Shown here: positions 48,077-57,112 of the stretch, piece by piece | How positions within the stretch are numbered: the stretch's first letter is position 1 | Layout: each line of letters opens with the position of its first letter | Assembly (NCBI RefSeq): GCF_014198245.1 | Contig: NZ_JACIHE010000002.1 | Coordinates: 124,001 to 188,000 of the forward strand | Source of the DNA: Bradyrhizobium sp. cir1 | GTDB lineage: Bacteria; Pseudomonadota; Alphaproteobacteria; Rhizobiales; Xanthobacteraceae | Length of the DNA stretch: 64,000 nucleotides | Direction: 5' to 3' | Notes under the pieces: model-generated | Told to the model about the DNA's origin: nothing | Databases searched by the model: none | The model's input: only the letters and a program-made list of their open reading frames with translations | Program-made: the position numbers and the translations under genes

Positions 48077-49408
48077 TCAGCCTAGAAATGTACGATGTAG
48101 TGCGTCGTCCAGCAAAGTACTGGCGCGGGCATTATTCAGTTGGCGTCCATCCCAATTTACAATGGCCAACGTCTGCTGACGTTGCCGCAGCTTGTAGATC
48201 GCTGCGAGCAGGTTGCGTGGCGCGTAAATCGAAGGTGCGCCTTCCAGAGTAATGCTTTGGCCTAAACGGAGAATCGCGCTGATATGGACGGCTTCGCCGA
48301 TCGGTGTCGCATGACGGTCGAAGCACACATTGCGTTCGAGCGGCCAGGGTCCAACAGGGACGGGCTTATTCCAGATCGACCGGAGCACATAGGGGAATAG
48401 ACGGTAGACGCCGCGTCTGGGCTCGTGTTGCGGAGCGTCCGCATAGGATCGCGCAGTTCTTCTTTTGACCGTCGCCACAGACTCACAGGGCGCCACGGGA
48501 AAATCGCCACTAGCGATATCCTGAACCTTACGAATCATCCAGTCGAGGGTCGTATCATCCAGATATTGCAGGTCGCTGCGCCGCGACTGCTCAGCGATAT
48601 AGCCGCCCCCGACATCCGCGTGCGCGCCTGGAAACCATACCTGCTCAACCCGCGGGTCGTTGTTTATGAATTTCTGCTGGCGCCACAGCGTGGCCTCAAA
48701 TTGCTCGCGGTGCTCATCAATCGCCACGGCGTGAAGGCTGTGTTCACAGATACGCGCAAGGCCGACGTCATGGAAACCATAAAGATCGCGATTTTCCTTC
48801 CAGAAACTGCTGAGAGGAAGTCCAAGCGCGCCGACCGTGTCGAAAACGCCAAGGCATTTGATCGTGACCTTCTCGGGCTCAATCGAGACCGCGCGCAGCT
48901 CGCTTCCAATCTGCGTGGTGCGGTCGTTGCGGTCTGTCCGATAATAGCTCCAGATTTTCGAGAGGGTCTTCTCGTCGCAATCCTCGCGACGCAGAAGCCC
49001 GACGGTGTTCAGGCATCCAACCAGTGAGCGGGCAGTATAAGAGCCACGCGAGAAACCGAAGATGTAGATTTCGTCGTCTGGATCATAGTGCTGGACCAAG
49101 AATGTATAAGCCCGACGAATATTCCGGTCGAGCCCGGCGCCGAATGCACCGCCGCGCAGATTATCAAGGAAACCGCTGGTGCCGACTCCGCGCTCGTAAA
49201 ATACGACGTTGTTCGTGGCGCTTTTTCCAGCACCGCTCATCTGGAAGGTCTGCCGCGAAGCTCCGGTCGGGGGGGCCATGGCGCCACGAGCGGAGCCTGC
49301 TAGGAAAGCCGCAATGCGTTCGCGGAGGCGAACGATATTGGTGTCAGCAGGCCCGTCGTCGGCATCGTTCCAGGTGCCGTCCAGAAGTAGAATGATGCGT
49401 TTCGGCAC
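48077..49408 (-). CDS. DUF2235 alpha/beta-hydrolase (T6SS lipase-effector-like)
   Basis: A 443-residue protein with the DUF2235 pattern: MPKRIILLLDGTWND at the N terminus, YERGVGTSGFLDNLRGGAFGAGL, and the nucleophile elbow GFSRG with Ser120 (residues 118-122), followed by SYTARSLVG; a late FPGAHADVGGGY supplies the acid/His region. Related proteins act as phospholipases, including Tle1-type effectors of type VI secretion, but no VgrG, Hcp or PAAR gene is nearby. First gene of the three-gene operon; promoter probably in 49409-49770. Confidence 0.85.
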   Translation of the reverse strand: MPKRIILLLDGTWNDADDGPADTNIVRLRERIAAFLAGSARGAMAPPTGASRQTFQMSGAGKSATNNVVFYERGVGTSGFLDNLRGGAFGAGLDRNIRRAYTFLVQHYDPDDEIYIFGFSRGSYTARSLVGCLNTVGLLRREDCDEKTLSKIWSYYRTDRNDRTTQIGSELRAVSIEPEKVTIKCLGVFDTVGALGLPLSSFWKENRDLYGFHDVGLARICEHSLHAVAIDEHREQFEATLWRQQKFINNDPRVEQVWFPGAHADVGGGYIAEQSRRSDLQYLDDTTLDWMIRKVQDIASGDFPVAPCESVATVKRRTARSYADAPQHEPRRGVYRLFPYVLRSIWNKPVPVGPWPLERNVCFDRHATPIGEAVHISAILRLGQSITLEGAPSIYAPRNLLAAIYKLRQRQQTLAIVNWDGRQLNNARASTLLDDALHRTFLG

Positions 49409-49770
49409 CGGTTTTCCAGCCTGGCTTGCGGAGAGTGCTAATGATTGCGTGAAAATTATCGCTCAGACGAACCCAACGGCCCATCTTAAAATCCTATGGC
49501 TTCGGCCACAATTGTCGGCCGCGCATGGCGCAATCGCAAGATGTATTGCGCATAAGGCCGATCGTTCTTCACAGGTAAACGGATGTAACCGCTTTTGCCA
49601 CACGAGCCGGCGCAACCATGGCCACACGACTTCAAGATCGGGTGCAACTTTGGCTTGCAGTCTCAAGCCGACACGTGCACCATAGGCGATCGATCACCCA
49701 AATCGAGCTCCGCTGCCTGACGTCGCCATGGAGCCGCGCGTTGAGGTGACGACCATCTTGAGAGAGATCG
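49409..49770. other. Divergent promoter region between DUF2235 operon and gasdermin-like gene
   Basis: About 360 bases without a protein-like frame. Both outward-facing transcripts must start here. No repeat was recognised. Confidence 0.45.
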
Positions 49771-50616
49771 ATGCTTTGCACCAGAAAAACCACGGACCCG
49801 CTCTTGGAGCTTCTGCTTGGATTCGGGGTCAATCCCTTCGTCGTCGCGCGGGAGCAATCGCCCGTAGGGACGATATATCTGCTCAAACAGCTGAAGCGAG
49901 GCCGCTACGATCAGGAGGAATGGCGGTCGACGGCCGCATTCTCTCCCGAGTTGCCGAGGATCGGAAGAACGACGACGGGAACGTCTCATGGCCAGACGCA
50001 GACGCTGACTAAGACGAACTCGAGCGGTCTCGATCTTTCGACCGGGATGCAGGTGCTCGCGCGTTTGATTCCCGGATTGAGTGATGCTGTCAAGGTCGAA
50101 GCGAAGGCAGCGCTCGAGGCGGCAGGCGCGGCAAGCTGCTCGGTGCGACTGGTCGAACCCAGTATTGAGCGGATACGGCTGGACGATCTCCACCCTGCCT
50201 TGGCCAAAGTCGAATACGCCGCGGCGTTCGTAGCGAGAATGAACGATGGATACATCCCGTATTTTTGCACCGGAGGATGGTCGGCGAAGGCGCTCGAGGT
50301 GACCGCGATGAACAAGGACAAGCGGTCGGTGAATGTCGCCGCGGCGCTGGACAAAATACTGAATGCGGCCGGTAGGGCGAACCTGTCCCTCGTCGATGGA
50401 GCGAACGACCGCAAAGTTTTCAAGTCCAAGATCCCTCTCTTCTTCGGGGGGGAACTCAAGAGGGTCGAAAAGCAAGAATTCGGACTCCGCCTCTCGGGCT
50501 ATCGCCCCGAAACCCAGCTTGCCGGAGCCGTCGGAGATACTCCGACGGACATCGGCGACATCTGGGACGAAGATGCCGACGTGATTCTGGACGCTAAGCC
50601 GGCTGGAGATCGGTAG
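49771..50616 (+). CDS. Gasdermin-like pore-forming protein (candidate)
   Basis: A 281-residue protein read as a bacterial gasdermin, which oligomerises in the inner membrane after protease removal of a short C-terminal tail and kills the cell. Support: Cys3 near the N terminus (bacterial gasdermins carry a lipidated cysteine there); opening [21 protein letters not shown], the usual DPxLxxLxxxGxNxxxxxR layout; a matching late block ([26 protein letters not shown], then [14 protein letters not shown]) like K-LTVEA...-PLVFGF-AVRL of known members; and a tail of about 45 residues after it. GAGAGA precedes ATG. Sequence identity is low, so a structural prediction is needed. It is convergent with the CHAT operon and overlaps its last gene by 23 bp. 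Confidence 0.65.
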   Translation: MLCTRKTTDPLLELLLGFGVNPFVVAREQSPVGTIYLLKQLKRGRYDQEEWRSTAAFSPELPRIGRTTTGTSHGQTQTLTKTNSSGLDLSTGMQVLARLIPGLSDAVKVEAKAALEAAGAASCSVRLVEPSIERIRLDDLHPALAKVEYAAAFVARMNDGYIPYFCTGGWSAKALEVTAMNKDKRSVNVAAALDKILNAAGRANLSLVDGANDRKVFKSKIPLFFGGELKRVEKQEFGLRLSGYRPETQLAGAVGDTPTDIGDIWDEDADVILDAKPAGDR

Positions 50617-52231
50617 CCGGCTGGTCGTCCTTCACGGATATCTCATCGAGGGAGACGACGTGAGTTCGAAGTCGACGTTGATCCAGCAAGATGCCGACCC
50701 GTAGAGTATCTAGCTCGGACCTCTTGATCTTCACGCGAAACGCGCACTGTGCGAGGGGCGACAATGCGTCCTTCGCTCGCTCTGCCTTCTGTTCGTATGT
50801 CTTGATCACTCTGCCGCTGGAATCCGATAGCTCTAGCTCGAGCAGATGAGGTTCGACCTTCCGTCTTTCCGTGCTCAACCTCAAACGAGAGTCGCCGATT
50901 TCCAGAGGGACGTGGTCGAAAATCTTCACGTTGCCGTCGACGTCGATCTGCTCGGCTGTCCTGTCCAAGTGGGAAATCTCGACCTCGGATATCAAGGAGC
51001 TGCCGCGCTCCTTGAGGTATCGCTGCAGCTCCTGAAGGACCGCATTCTTGGTTTCGCTGGTGGGCTTTTCGGGAGGCCTCTCGTCGAAGTGCTCCGGGTC
51101 GCGAAGGGCCGCGATGGCGTAGGCCGCAGTCCAGCGCACCTCGGCGGCAGGATCGAACAGGCTCTCGAACAATGTCGGCATGACCGCTCCGATACGTTTT
51201 GTTAACGATCTCGGAACGGACTTCGCTTTCATCGAAATGCGGGCGTGCTTAAGCAAGGCCGCCACGGCATTTTTTCTAGCTGCCGAATTCGAGCTGAGTT
51301 GTCGGAAAGCTTTCATGAATTCCCGCTCTGCTTCGTCTTCCCAGCCCGGCAAGAGCGCTTCGTCCCGCTGAAGTGAGGCCGTCTGTCGCGCCTCTTCCTC
51401 CTGGCGTGCCCCCGACTTCGCCGTCGAATTGTTCGGAGCATCGCCTGTTGGCGTAAAAATCGGGTTATTTGAAGTCGCATCGAGTCTAGGCCGATTTATC
51501 GGAATAACCTCGGCTTTCGCCAGAGGGTTCCCTGAGGACCGCCCGCCGCCGGTCCGCACCCGGTCGTCCGCGGCCTGCAAGCCGTGCTCCTTCGGGCCGC
51601 GTTCGAGAACCTCTCCCTTGCAGATCCAAACCTTGACGCCGCAGGTCCCAAACGTCGTGAAGGCTGTGGCGACGCCGTAGTCGATATCGGCACGCAGGGT
51701 TTGCAGCGGAACGCGTCCCTGTCGATACCACTCCCTTCTGGCGATCTCAGCGCCGCCGAGCCGGCCGGAACAGTTGATCCGGATGCCGACGGCACCCAGA
51801 CGCATCGCGGAATCGATCGCCCTTTTCATCGCTCGGCGGAATGCGACGCGCCGCTCCAGCTGCTGGGCGATCGACTCTGCCACCAGCGTGGCGTCAAGTT
51901 CAGGCTTGCGGATCTCCACGATGTTGATGATGACTTCGGTATTCGTGATGCGAGCGATCCGCGTTCGCAATGCATCGATCTCGGCGCCTTTCTTGCCGAC
52001 GACGACGCCCGGACGTGCGGAGTGAATCGAAACCTTACATCGTCCTCGCGTGCGTTCGATTATGACGCGCCCGACGGCGGCCTGCTTGAGGTCGTTGCCA
52101 AGCATTCGCCGGATGGCCAGGTCTTCGTGAAGTTGCTTCGCGTAATCGCTCCTGATCCCGGGAAACCAAACGGAATCCCACGTGCGGGTAATGCCGAGGC
52201 GCAGAGCAATTGGATTGGCTTTCTGACCCAT
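50594..52231 (-). CDS. Ribosomal protein S3 paralogue fused to HEAT-like and beta-rich domains
   Basis: A 545-residue fusion. Residues 1-210 are a complete S3: [20 protein letters not shown], the KH domain with loop G79-K80-K81-G82, [26 protein letters not shown] and the C-terminal [23 protein letters not shown]. It looks like an alphaproteobacterial S3 (usual length about 235). A disordered linker (about 211-290) follows, then a HEAT-like helical part (about 295-380) and a beta-rich domain (about 410-535). The ATG overlaps the CHAT stop (TGATG), so synthesis is coupled; a longer frame to 52288 is rejected. None of the usual S10-operon neighbours is present, so this is not the housekeeping copy. 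Confidence 0.9.
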   Translation of the reverse strand: MGQKANPIALRLGITRTWDSVWFPGIRSDYAKQLHEDLAIRRMLGNDLKQAAVGRVIIERTRGRCKVSIHSARPGVVVGKKGAEIDALRTRIARITNTEVIINIVEIRKPELDATLVAESIAQQLERRVAFRRAMKRAIDSAMRLGAVGIRINCSGRLGGAEIARREWYRQGRVPLQTLRADIDYGVATAFTTFGTCGVKVWICKGEVLERGPKEHGLQAADDRVRTGGGRSSGNPLAKAEVIPINRPRLDATSNNPIFTPTGDAPNNSTAKSGARQEEEARQTASLQRDEALLPGWEDEAEREFMKAFRQLSSNSAARKNAVAALLKHARISMKAKSVPRSLTKRIGAVMPTLFESLFDPAAEVRWTAAYAIAALRDPEHFDERPPEKPTSETKNAVLQELQRYLKERGSSLISEVEISHLDRTAEQIDVDGNVKIFDHVPLEIGDSRLRLSTERRKVEPHLLELELSDSSGRVIKTYEQKAERAKDALSPLAQCAFRVKIKRSELDTLRVGILLDQRRLRTHVVSLDEISVKDDQPATDLQPA

Positions 52232-53475
52232 CAAGCTACCTTCGCGACGGAATTGTCTCCTTGCGCGAAGGTCGTCGACGCGACCCAAGGAAAGGAAGAG
52301 GTAAACAATATCAAAGCGTGAGCGGCGGGGTTTCCTACCGCAAGCAATTGCGTTTGCGCACTATCGAATGCGCTCAAAAGAGTTTCGCCGGATAGGAGAG
52401 CTTTGTAGACGCTCTTCGAAAAGTTCATGAGAAGAAAAATGGGAGCTTCCGACATCGGCGCTATCGCCGCGACCATCTTATTGGCGATCAAGTTTTCGGC
52501 AAAGCTGACGGTGGAGTCTGCGACCTTCGATCGGCCCGAAAGGCAGACGTTCAGAATTCCGATGGAGAAGTTACCGCTGAATTCCAAGCGCAGCAGATCT
52601 TGATATTTCGCCACGAAGTCGTTTCTGACCCCGAGGCTGATCTTCCAGGGCTTCTCCGGATCCGAAGGAAGGCCATGACAGTCCAGATGGACCGTGTCGC
52701 CACCCTGCACGACGAAGTCGAGAAGCTGGTCGATCATGTCGGCATATTCGTCCGGCGAGTTCAGGAGCGGTTCGATCGCGTTCAGGTCGACGTCATCTAT
52801 CCCGTCGTACCAACGATCGTTTACGGGAAGGTTGTCGCTTAGAAATCGATTGTCCCAGATATGCCGTACGATGGGCCGTTCCGAACTAGTCAGTGCAGTT
52901 TCCAACGAAGCAGGCCGGTCGGCCCTGAGGTTGAGCCCGCCCCCGACGACGCGGGAATCGCAGTCGGCGATGAATATCAGGCGCGAACCAAGAAAGCCCC
53001 GGATGTCTATCGTCGCTGCCGGGTCATTCGGCAGCTCATCCACGAACATCAGAGGCCACCAGATCCTGCAGGCCTGACCGCTGAGAATCACCACGCCGCG
53101 CTGATTGGTCGGCTGCCCCATGCGTAAAGTGGCGCCTTCCAGCAATCGGTCGAGAAAGTTCTTCCGGAGGTCTTTGGGCACGAGTGCGTCGAACAGTTTT
53201 CTCCCGCACTCGGCCAACAGACGAATATGAGTTTGACTATCGCTCCCGGTAGCGTCGAAATCGGGTCCGAACGCCGAGTGGCCAGCGATTCGAGATATCT
53301 CGGCGGTCAGCGACTGTATGACGTCTTCACTAGCCGGAGCTTCGTAGTAAGGTTTCCGGTCCGAGTTGATGTTGACTTCAGTCCTCCACTTTCCGCTCAA
53401 TTCCTGGAAGTAGATCGTCGGCCTGATCGGCCCGCTAGGAGTCAGCTCTTCCTTGAAAACTCTCTTCAGCCCCAT
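52231..53475 (-). CDS. CHAT-domain caspase-like protease
   Basis: A 414-residue protein whose C-terminal half is a CHAT (caspase HetF-associated) protease. The catalytic dyad is visible as His267 in HLDCHG and Cys311 in ILNVCLSG; the preceding hydrophobic strands and the late [24 protein letters not shown] helix fit the fold. The N-terminal half (residues 1-150) is unassigned and may bind the trigger or partner. CHAT and other caspase-like proteases are found next to bacterial gasdermins and cut their tail. The start overlaps the upstream gene by 41 bp and the stop overlaps the S3-fusion start. Confidence 0.85.
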   Translation of the reverse strand: MGLKRVFKEELTPSGPIRPTIYFQELSGKWRTEVNINSDRKPYYEAPASEDVIQSLTAEISRIAGHSAFGPDFDATGSDSQTHIRLLAECGRKLFDALVPKDLRKNFLDRLLEGATLRMGQPTNQRGVVILSGQACRIWWPLMFVDELPNDPAATIDIRGFLGSRLIFIADCDSRVVGGGLNLRADRPASLETALTSSERPIVRHIWDNRFLSDNLPVNDRWYDGIDDVDLNAIEPLLNSPDEYADMIDQLLDFVVQGGDTVHLDCHGLPSDPEKPWKISLGVRNDFVAKYQDLLRLEFSGNFSIGILNVCLSGRSKVADSTVSFAENLIANKMVAAIAPMSEAPIFLLMNFSKSVYKALLSGETLLSAFDSAQTQLLAVGNPAAHALILFTSSFPWVASTTFAQGDNSVAKVA

Positions 53476-54766
53476 CGCCCGGCACTTCCAATCTCAGACG
53501 GAGGCTCCGGTGGTCCCGCCCGAAAAATATCGCTTCGACGGCACCACCGCTATCGCATTCCATTTCGATCTCGAACCGAACCGATTGCCCCAAAGCAATT
53601 TCGGTCTCGGCAACTTTGGTTCGGCAGCCATCGCCCCGTAGGCTGACGAGGAACCTATCCTGTGTCATTCCGAGCGCTCCTGCAAGCCCAAGTTGTACCG
53701 AAAAGGCGCTATCCAGGCCCAATTCGAGGGTCAACGATCCATCGGACTGCCGTATCCAGGCGAAAAACGGCTCGGCCCGCGTGCCGTCGATGTAGCGCGC
53801 GACGTCTCTCACCAGGCTGTCTGCCATGGTCCATTCGTGCGCGGAGCGGCGCCTCGAAGGCCTTAGCGTACGCGTGAGGGGGGACGTCGTGAAAGGCGAG
53901 GGGACGGCACAGCGGGCAGCCAAGACGCTCACGCATCTATAGGAGATGCGGCCCTTTGTTAGAGTGGGTTCTAGCGAAAAGATGGGTAGGGGCGCACCGC
54001 TCGACCGGTCCCAATTGCCGAACAACCGTTCGGTCTGAAGTGCGTGGAAACGCATGCCTGCATCCATGAAGCATCGCCCGGCCGTCGAATGTGCTTCCCT
54101 GACGTGGTCTCGCGTAACAGGTTTCGCGCCGCTTCGCACACGATCGAACGCGCGCGCGGCGTCGGCGACCTCTCGGGCAAGCAGGGCTCTCAGCGCGCGA
54201 GAGGCGGACGATCCGAGTACTTCCAAGGTGCTCTTTGCGCAATTGTATCGGGTCCGCGGCATCGCGTCGTAATCGCCATAGCGGAGTAGGGACAACGCTC
54301 GCTCAAGTTCGCTCGTCAAGCCGGCGGGTCGGCTCCGCGATAGCCGATCCGGACCGACTATGATGGCAATCAACCGCTGTAGCGGTTCATGGCGAGAAGA
54401 TGCGGAGGTCGGAGCGCCTAGATCCGCCTCTTTCTCCTCGAAAAGAGAGCGATCTGATACCAGCACTCTTCTATCGCTGTTTCCCTGACCGATCACGATC
54501 GTATCGCAGGGGTCTATCGCTGGCGCTCCATCGTCGGCCCGTACGAAGAAGTGAGGATAGCGCTCGAGGTCGCTTGCAAAACGCCAGAGCGGTTCGTCCG
54601 GGCACGTCAACAACCAAAGACTACCGGCTGTGCGCTTTTCAGAATCGTCGAACGGGAGAGCCAATTGCATGAGCATCAGACGCCATGGAGGTCGCGACTC
54701 GAACGCAACATGCCCGACAGCTCGGCAAGTGTCTAAATTCAGGAGCGTCGGTCGAAGACTGATCAC
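53435..54766 (-). CDS. Unknown protein, first gene of the CHAT operon
   Basis: A 443-residue protein of unknown function from a GTG start; it could be a sensor or adaptor of the system. The N-terminal part is alpha/beta-like (SLWLLTCPDEPLWRFASDLERYPHF), a helical middle follows, and the C-terminal part is beta-rich (SLTLELGLDSAFSVQLGLAG and onward), loosely like the tail of the S3 fusion. Upstream of the GTG the same frame stays protein-like for about 50 codons (RREVLSACSRYLVISLRPTLL) with no ATG, GTG or TTG, so the real N terminus is unclear; see the short frame at 54811-54918. Confidence 0.65.
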   Translation of the reverse strand: MISLRPTLLNLDTCRAVGHVAFESRPPWRLMLMQLALPFDDSEKRTAGSLWLLTCPDEPLWRFASDLERYPHFFVRADDGAPAIDPCDTIVIGQGNSDRRVLVSDRSLFEEKEADLGAPTSASSRHEPLQRLIAIIVGPDRLSRSRPAGLTSELERALSLLRYGDYDAMPRTRYNCAKSTLEVLGSSASRALRALLAREVADAARAFDRVRSGAKPVTRDHVREAHSTAGRCFMDAGMRFHALQTERLFGNWDRSSGAPLPIFSLEPTLTKGRISYRCVSVLAARCAVPSPFTTSPLTRTLRPSRRRSAHEWTMADSLVRDVARYIDGTRAEPFFAWIRQSDGSLTLELGLDSAFSVQLGLAGALGMTQDRFLVSLRGDGCRTKVAETEIALGQSVRFEIEMECDSGGAVEAIFFGRDHRSLRLRLEVPGDGAEESFQGRADS

Positions 54767-54810
54767 CAGGTAACGCGAGCAGGCCGATAGGACCTCTCGG
54801 CGGATAGGGG

Positions 54811-54918
54811 TTACCTCGAAACCACCGATTCGTCTTCGGAGGGAAACCGCTCTCGGACAGTTTTTCGCAGCTTTATCTTCGCTGTCCGATCTGCTTGGAG
54901 ATAGTCCAAGGAGTCCAC
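54811..54918 (-). other. Short frame that may be the displaced 5' end of the unknown CHAT-operon gene
   Basis: A 35-codon frame from GTG (MDSLDYLQADRTAKIKLRKT and on) has protein-like composition and stops at 54811-54813, where the -1 frame continues protein-like into the 443-residue gene. Either a frameshift has split the gene, or the ribosome shifts here, or this is a leader peptide. Confidence 0.3.
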
Positions 54919-55984
54919 GTCGGCGAGCTACGTCATGCGGCTAACTGCGAACGGCCGCAATCGACGCTGCGACTCTGCGAAGAAGCAATTCCGCCCCCTC
55001 ATCTTCGGTGCGAGCGAGCCGACAACATTTCAAGGACTCGAGTGTCATCGCGCCCGGGCGAGAGCTTTCCGTTTTTGTTCCCATTCGATTTCTCCTGGCC
55101 CGGCGCGACATCGCAAATGGCGTGCCCCGAAACCAGGCGGAGGATCAGAAGATGGCTAAGATGACGGCAAAGAGGACCGGGACTGCGAAGAGAGGAAAGA
55201 GTGCGGCCGGGGCCCGATTTAAACATATCGGTCGATGGCCCGGTAGTCGCGGTTGATCGTCAGAGCGGCACGTGTTCACCCAAGAGCGTCATGCCCGGTC
55301 AATCGGAATGATTGATCCGACGATCGAATCTGTCTTGAAAATGCTCCTTGGTCGGCGCGTTGCGGTTCGTTCACGGCATTTCTGGTGCGAAACTGGAGCG
55401 GTCGCGCGATGGCGTTGGCTGTGCTGGCCGCCCAAAAGTCGCTCGACAACTTTTGCTTGTTGGAGGGGATGGAAATCCTTGAGAGCCTCGCCTATCGAAA
55501 GGCTGCGTGATCGCGCGCCGTCCGACCCGGGTCTCGCCGCGCAGCTGCTCAAAGAGAATAGCCCGCCAACTGTGCCGCTCTGGCGCGTACAACGAAGCCC
55601 TATCTCGGCAACTAAGCCGGAACGATCGGCGAGAGCCTGAACGGTGACCCCGCCCGCGGGACGACGCCCGCGACGCCGTCATGACGTCGGGCAATGACCG
55701 CCGGGCCGGTGCGTACTTCGACGCCCGGCCTGCCGTATGCGAGGGTCGTAGCGTAGCTGACCGCCTCGGACCGGATGACTTTAGCCGTTTGCCCCTCGCT
55801 TTGCGAAGCAATACCACCGGTCTTTCGGCGGCTAGATGGCCACCAGTTCGGCTAGCTTGGCCGCGACGTCGGCCATCGGCAGTTCTGCGGCATTCCGACG
55901 AGACTAAATTCAATTGCCAATTCAATGCAGGTTTATCGGTGCCTTTGTCGGAATGGGTCTTGATTTTCTAATGAGATCATACGC
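54919..55984. other. Decayed or non-coding region between defence locus and tRNA fragment
   Basis: About 1.07 kb without a clear gene. On the minus strand short protein-like runs appear in changing frames (for example LPMADVAAKLAELVAI near 55860 and SYATTLAYGRPGVEVRTGPAVI near 55700), as in a broken gene. Its position beside the att-like sequence would suit a degraded recombinase or transposase, but no signature residues are visible. Confidence 0.35.
55152..55256 (+). CDS. Possible 34-residue basic peptide
   Basis: ATG 55152 has GGAGG 8 bases upstream. The product MAKMTAKRTGTAKRGKSAAG is Lys/Arg-rich and ends GRWPGSRG. Good ribosome-binding site but no homology is recognised. Confidence 0.25.
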   Translation: MAKMTAKRTGTAKRGKSAAGARFKHIGRWPGSRG

Positions 55985-56029
55985 CTCTTAATCAGCGGGT
56001 CCCAGGTTCGAGCCCTGGTGCGCCCACCA
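55985..56029 (+). other. 3' fragment of a tRNA-Lys(CTT) gene, att-like site
   Basis: Forty-five bases match the 3' part of an alphaproteobacterial tRNA-Lys with anticodon CTT: anticodon loop CTCTTAA, the stem side TCAG, variable loop, the T-arm CAGGTTCGAGCCCTG and the acceptor end GCGCCCACCA. The bases before CTCTTAA do not complete the anticodon stem, D-arm or 5' acceptor, so this is a fragment, not a gene. Tyrosine-recombinase elements duplicate exactly such 3' segments. In this orientation the element should lie to the left, with the intact tRNA and integrase at its other end. Confidence 0.8.
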
Positions 56030-56322
56030 CTACAAAAACCTTCATCTCCAATAACTTCGCGAGGTGGCCGGCCGAGAACAAGGCGCTCCCGCGCGACGTA
56101 TTCTAGGTTCCGAATTGCACGCTGTTTCGTTGCATGGCTTTTCCTTTGTTTCCGCATCTACATCCCCTTCGATACAGCGTGCCGATCCGATGATACAGGC
56201 CGATCCGCCCTCGTCGTAGAATAGGGTATTAAAGCGAGCGAAACGGACAATCTGGACAGTCGCGCCGCAAGGATGACCTCCTCGTAAACCAACAGCTTCA
56301 GTTAATCGTCCGGCAGTGGCGG

Positions 56323-57102
56323 TCAACTCCGATGCGACAATTGCGTCACTGCGCGACCGGCAGCGGGAATACCCGCCGATAGTCCGCCGTCGACGGCGAT
56401 GGTTTGGCCGGTGATCATCGATGCCTTCTCGGAGACCAGAAACGCGACCGCGTCGGCAACGTTCGCAGGACTTGAAATTCGCGGCAGCGGGCAAAGCGCT
56501 TGCAATTCGTCGAATACGCCTGGGTTGGCTTCGAGGCGAGCGTTCCAGGCGCGGGTTCGGACAGTCCCTGGCGCGACAGCGTTCACTCGGACGCCATGGG
56601 GTCCAAGTTCGACGGCCAGGGATTTCGTCAGATGGATCAAGGCCGCCTTTCCGGCGCTGTAGCCCGGAAAGCCGAAAACGCCGAGCCCATTGACAGTCGC
56701 GATGCTGACGATGCTCCCTTGCTGCGCAATCAGCTGATCGCGAAACGCCTGAATGCAAAGAAATGCAGAGTCGAGATTGGCGGCGATGTCCTCACGCCAG
56801 ATGGCATAGTCCATCGTGAAGATCGAAGTTCCCTTCGCTCGACCAACCGTGTTTACGAGAGCCGTAATATTCCCGAGCTTCATTGCTTCGGTTGCTGCAG
56901 CAGAAACCGAAGCAGGATCGGTAGCATCTACTCTGAACGAAACGGCCTGACCACCTTCCATGCGGATGCCCGAGCAGACCGCTTCCGCCCGCTCTTCATT
57001 TAGATCGACGCAGACAATGCCAAACCCGTCGCGCGCAAGAGTCTGACAAATAGCGCTGCCGATATCTCCGGCGCCCCCGGTGACGAAAGCCCAATTGGTC
57101 AT
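56323..57102 (-). CDS. Short-chain dehydrogenase/reductase
   Basis: A 259-residue NAD(P)-dependent oxidoreductase. Cofactor motif TGGAGDIGS at the N terminus, the NTVG strand, catalytic Ser in SIVSIATVNG and Tyr/Lys in YSAGK, and a GQTIAVDGGLSAG C terminus as in the classical FabG-like group. The start at 57102 begins the conserved MTNWAFVTGG; the frame is open to 57222. It follows the amidase by about 10 bp and ends the operon. Confidence 0.92.
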   Translation of the reverse strand: MTNWAFVTGGAGDIGSAICQTLARDGFGIVCVDLNEERAEAVCSGIRMEGGQAVSFRVDATDPASVSAAATEAMKLGNITALVNTVGRAKGTSIFTMDYAIWREDIAANLDSAFLCIQAFRDQLIAQQGSIVSIATVNGLGVFGFPGYSAGKAALIHLTKSLAVELGPHGVRVNAVAPGTVRTRAWNARLEANPGVFDELQALCPLPRISSPANVADAVAFLVSEKASMITGQTIAVDGGLSAGIPAAGRAVTQLSHRS

Positions 57103-57112
57103 GCCTAGTCCT

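Noticed and set aside
49663-50475. Long minus-strand frame of 270 codons across the gasdermin-like gene
   Set aside because: Arg-rich, no domain, no ribosome-binding site; it is the antisense shadow of the plus-strand gene, which has a proper start and protein-like composition.
50594-52231. Housekeeping rpsC in a ribosomal operon
   Set aside because: No other ribosomal protein gene is nearby and the protein is more than twice the normal length.
50594-52288. Start of the S3 fusion at 52288
   Set aside because: The extra 19 residues overlap the CHAT gene and precede the invariant S3 start MGQKANPI; the start at 52231 forms a TGATG overlap.
55933-56157. Minus-strand frame of 74 codons covering the tRNA fragment
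   Set aside because: The RARTWDPLIK-type peptide is the known spurious translation of a tRNA 3' end.
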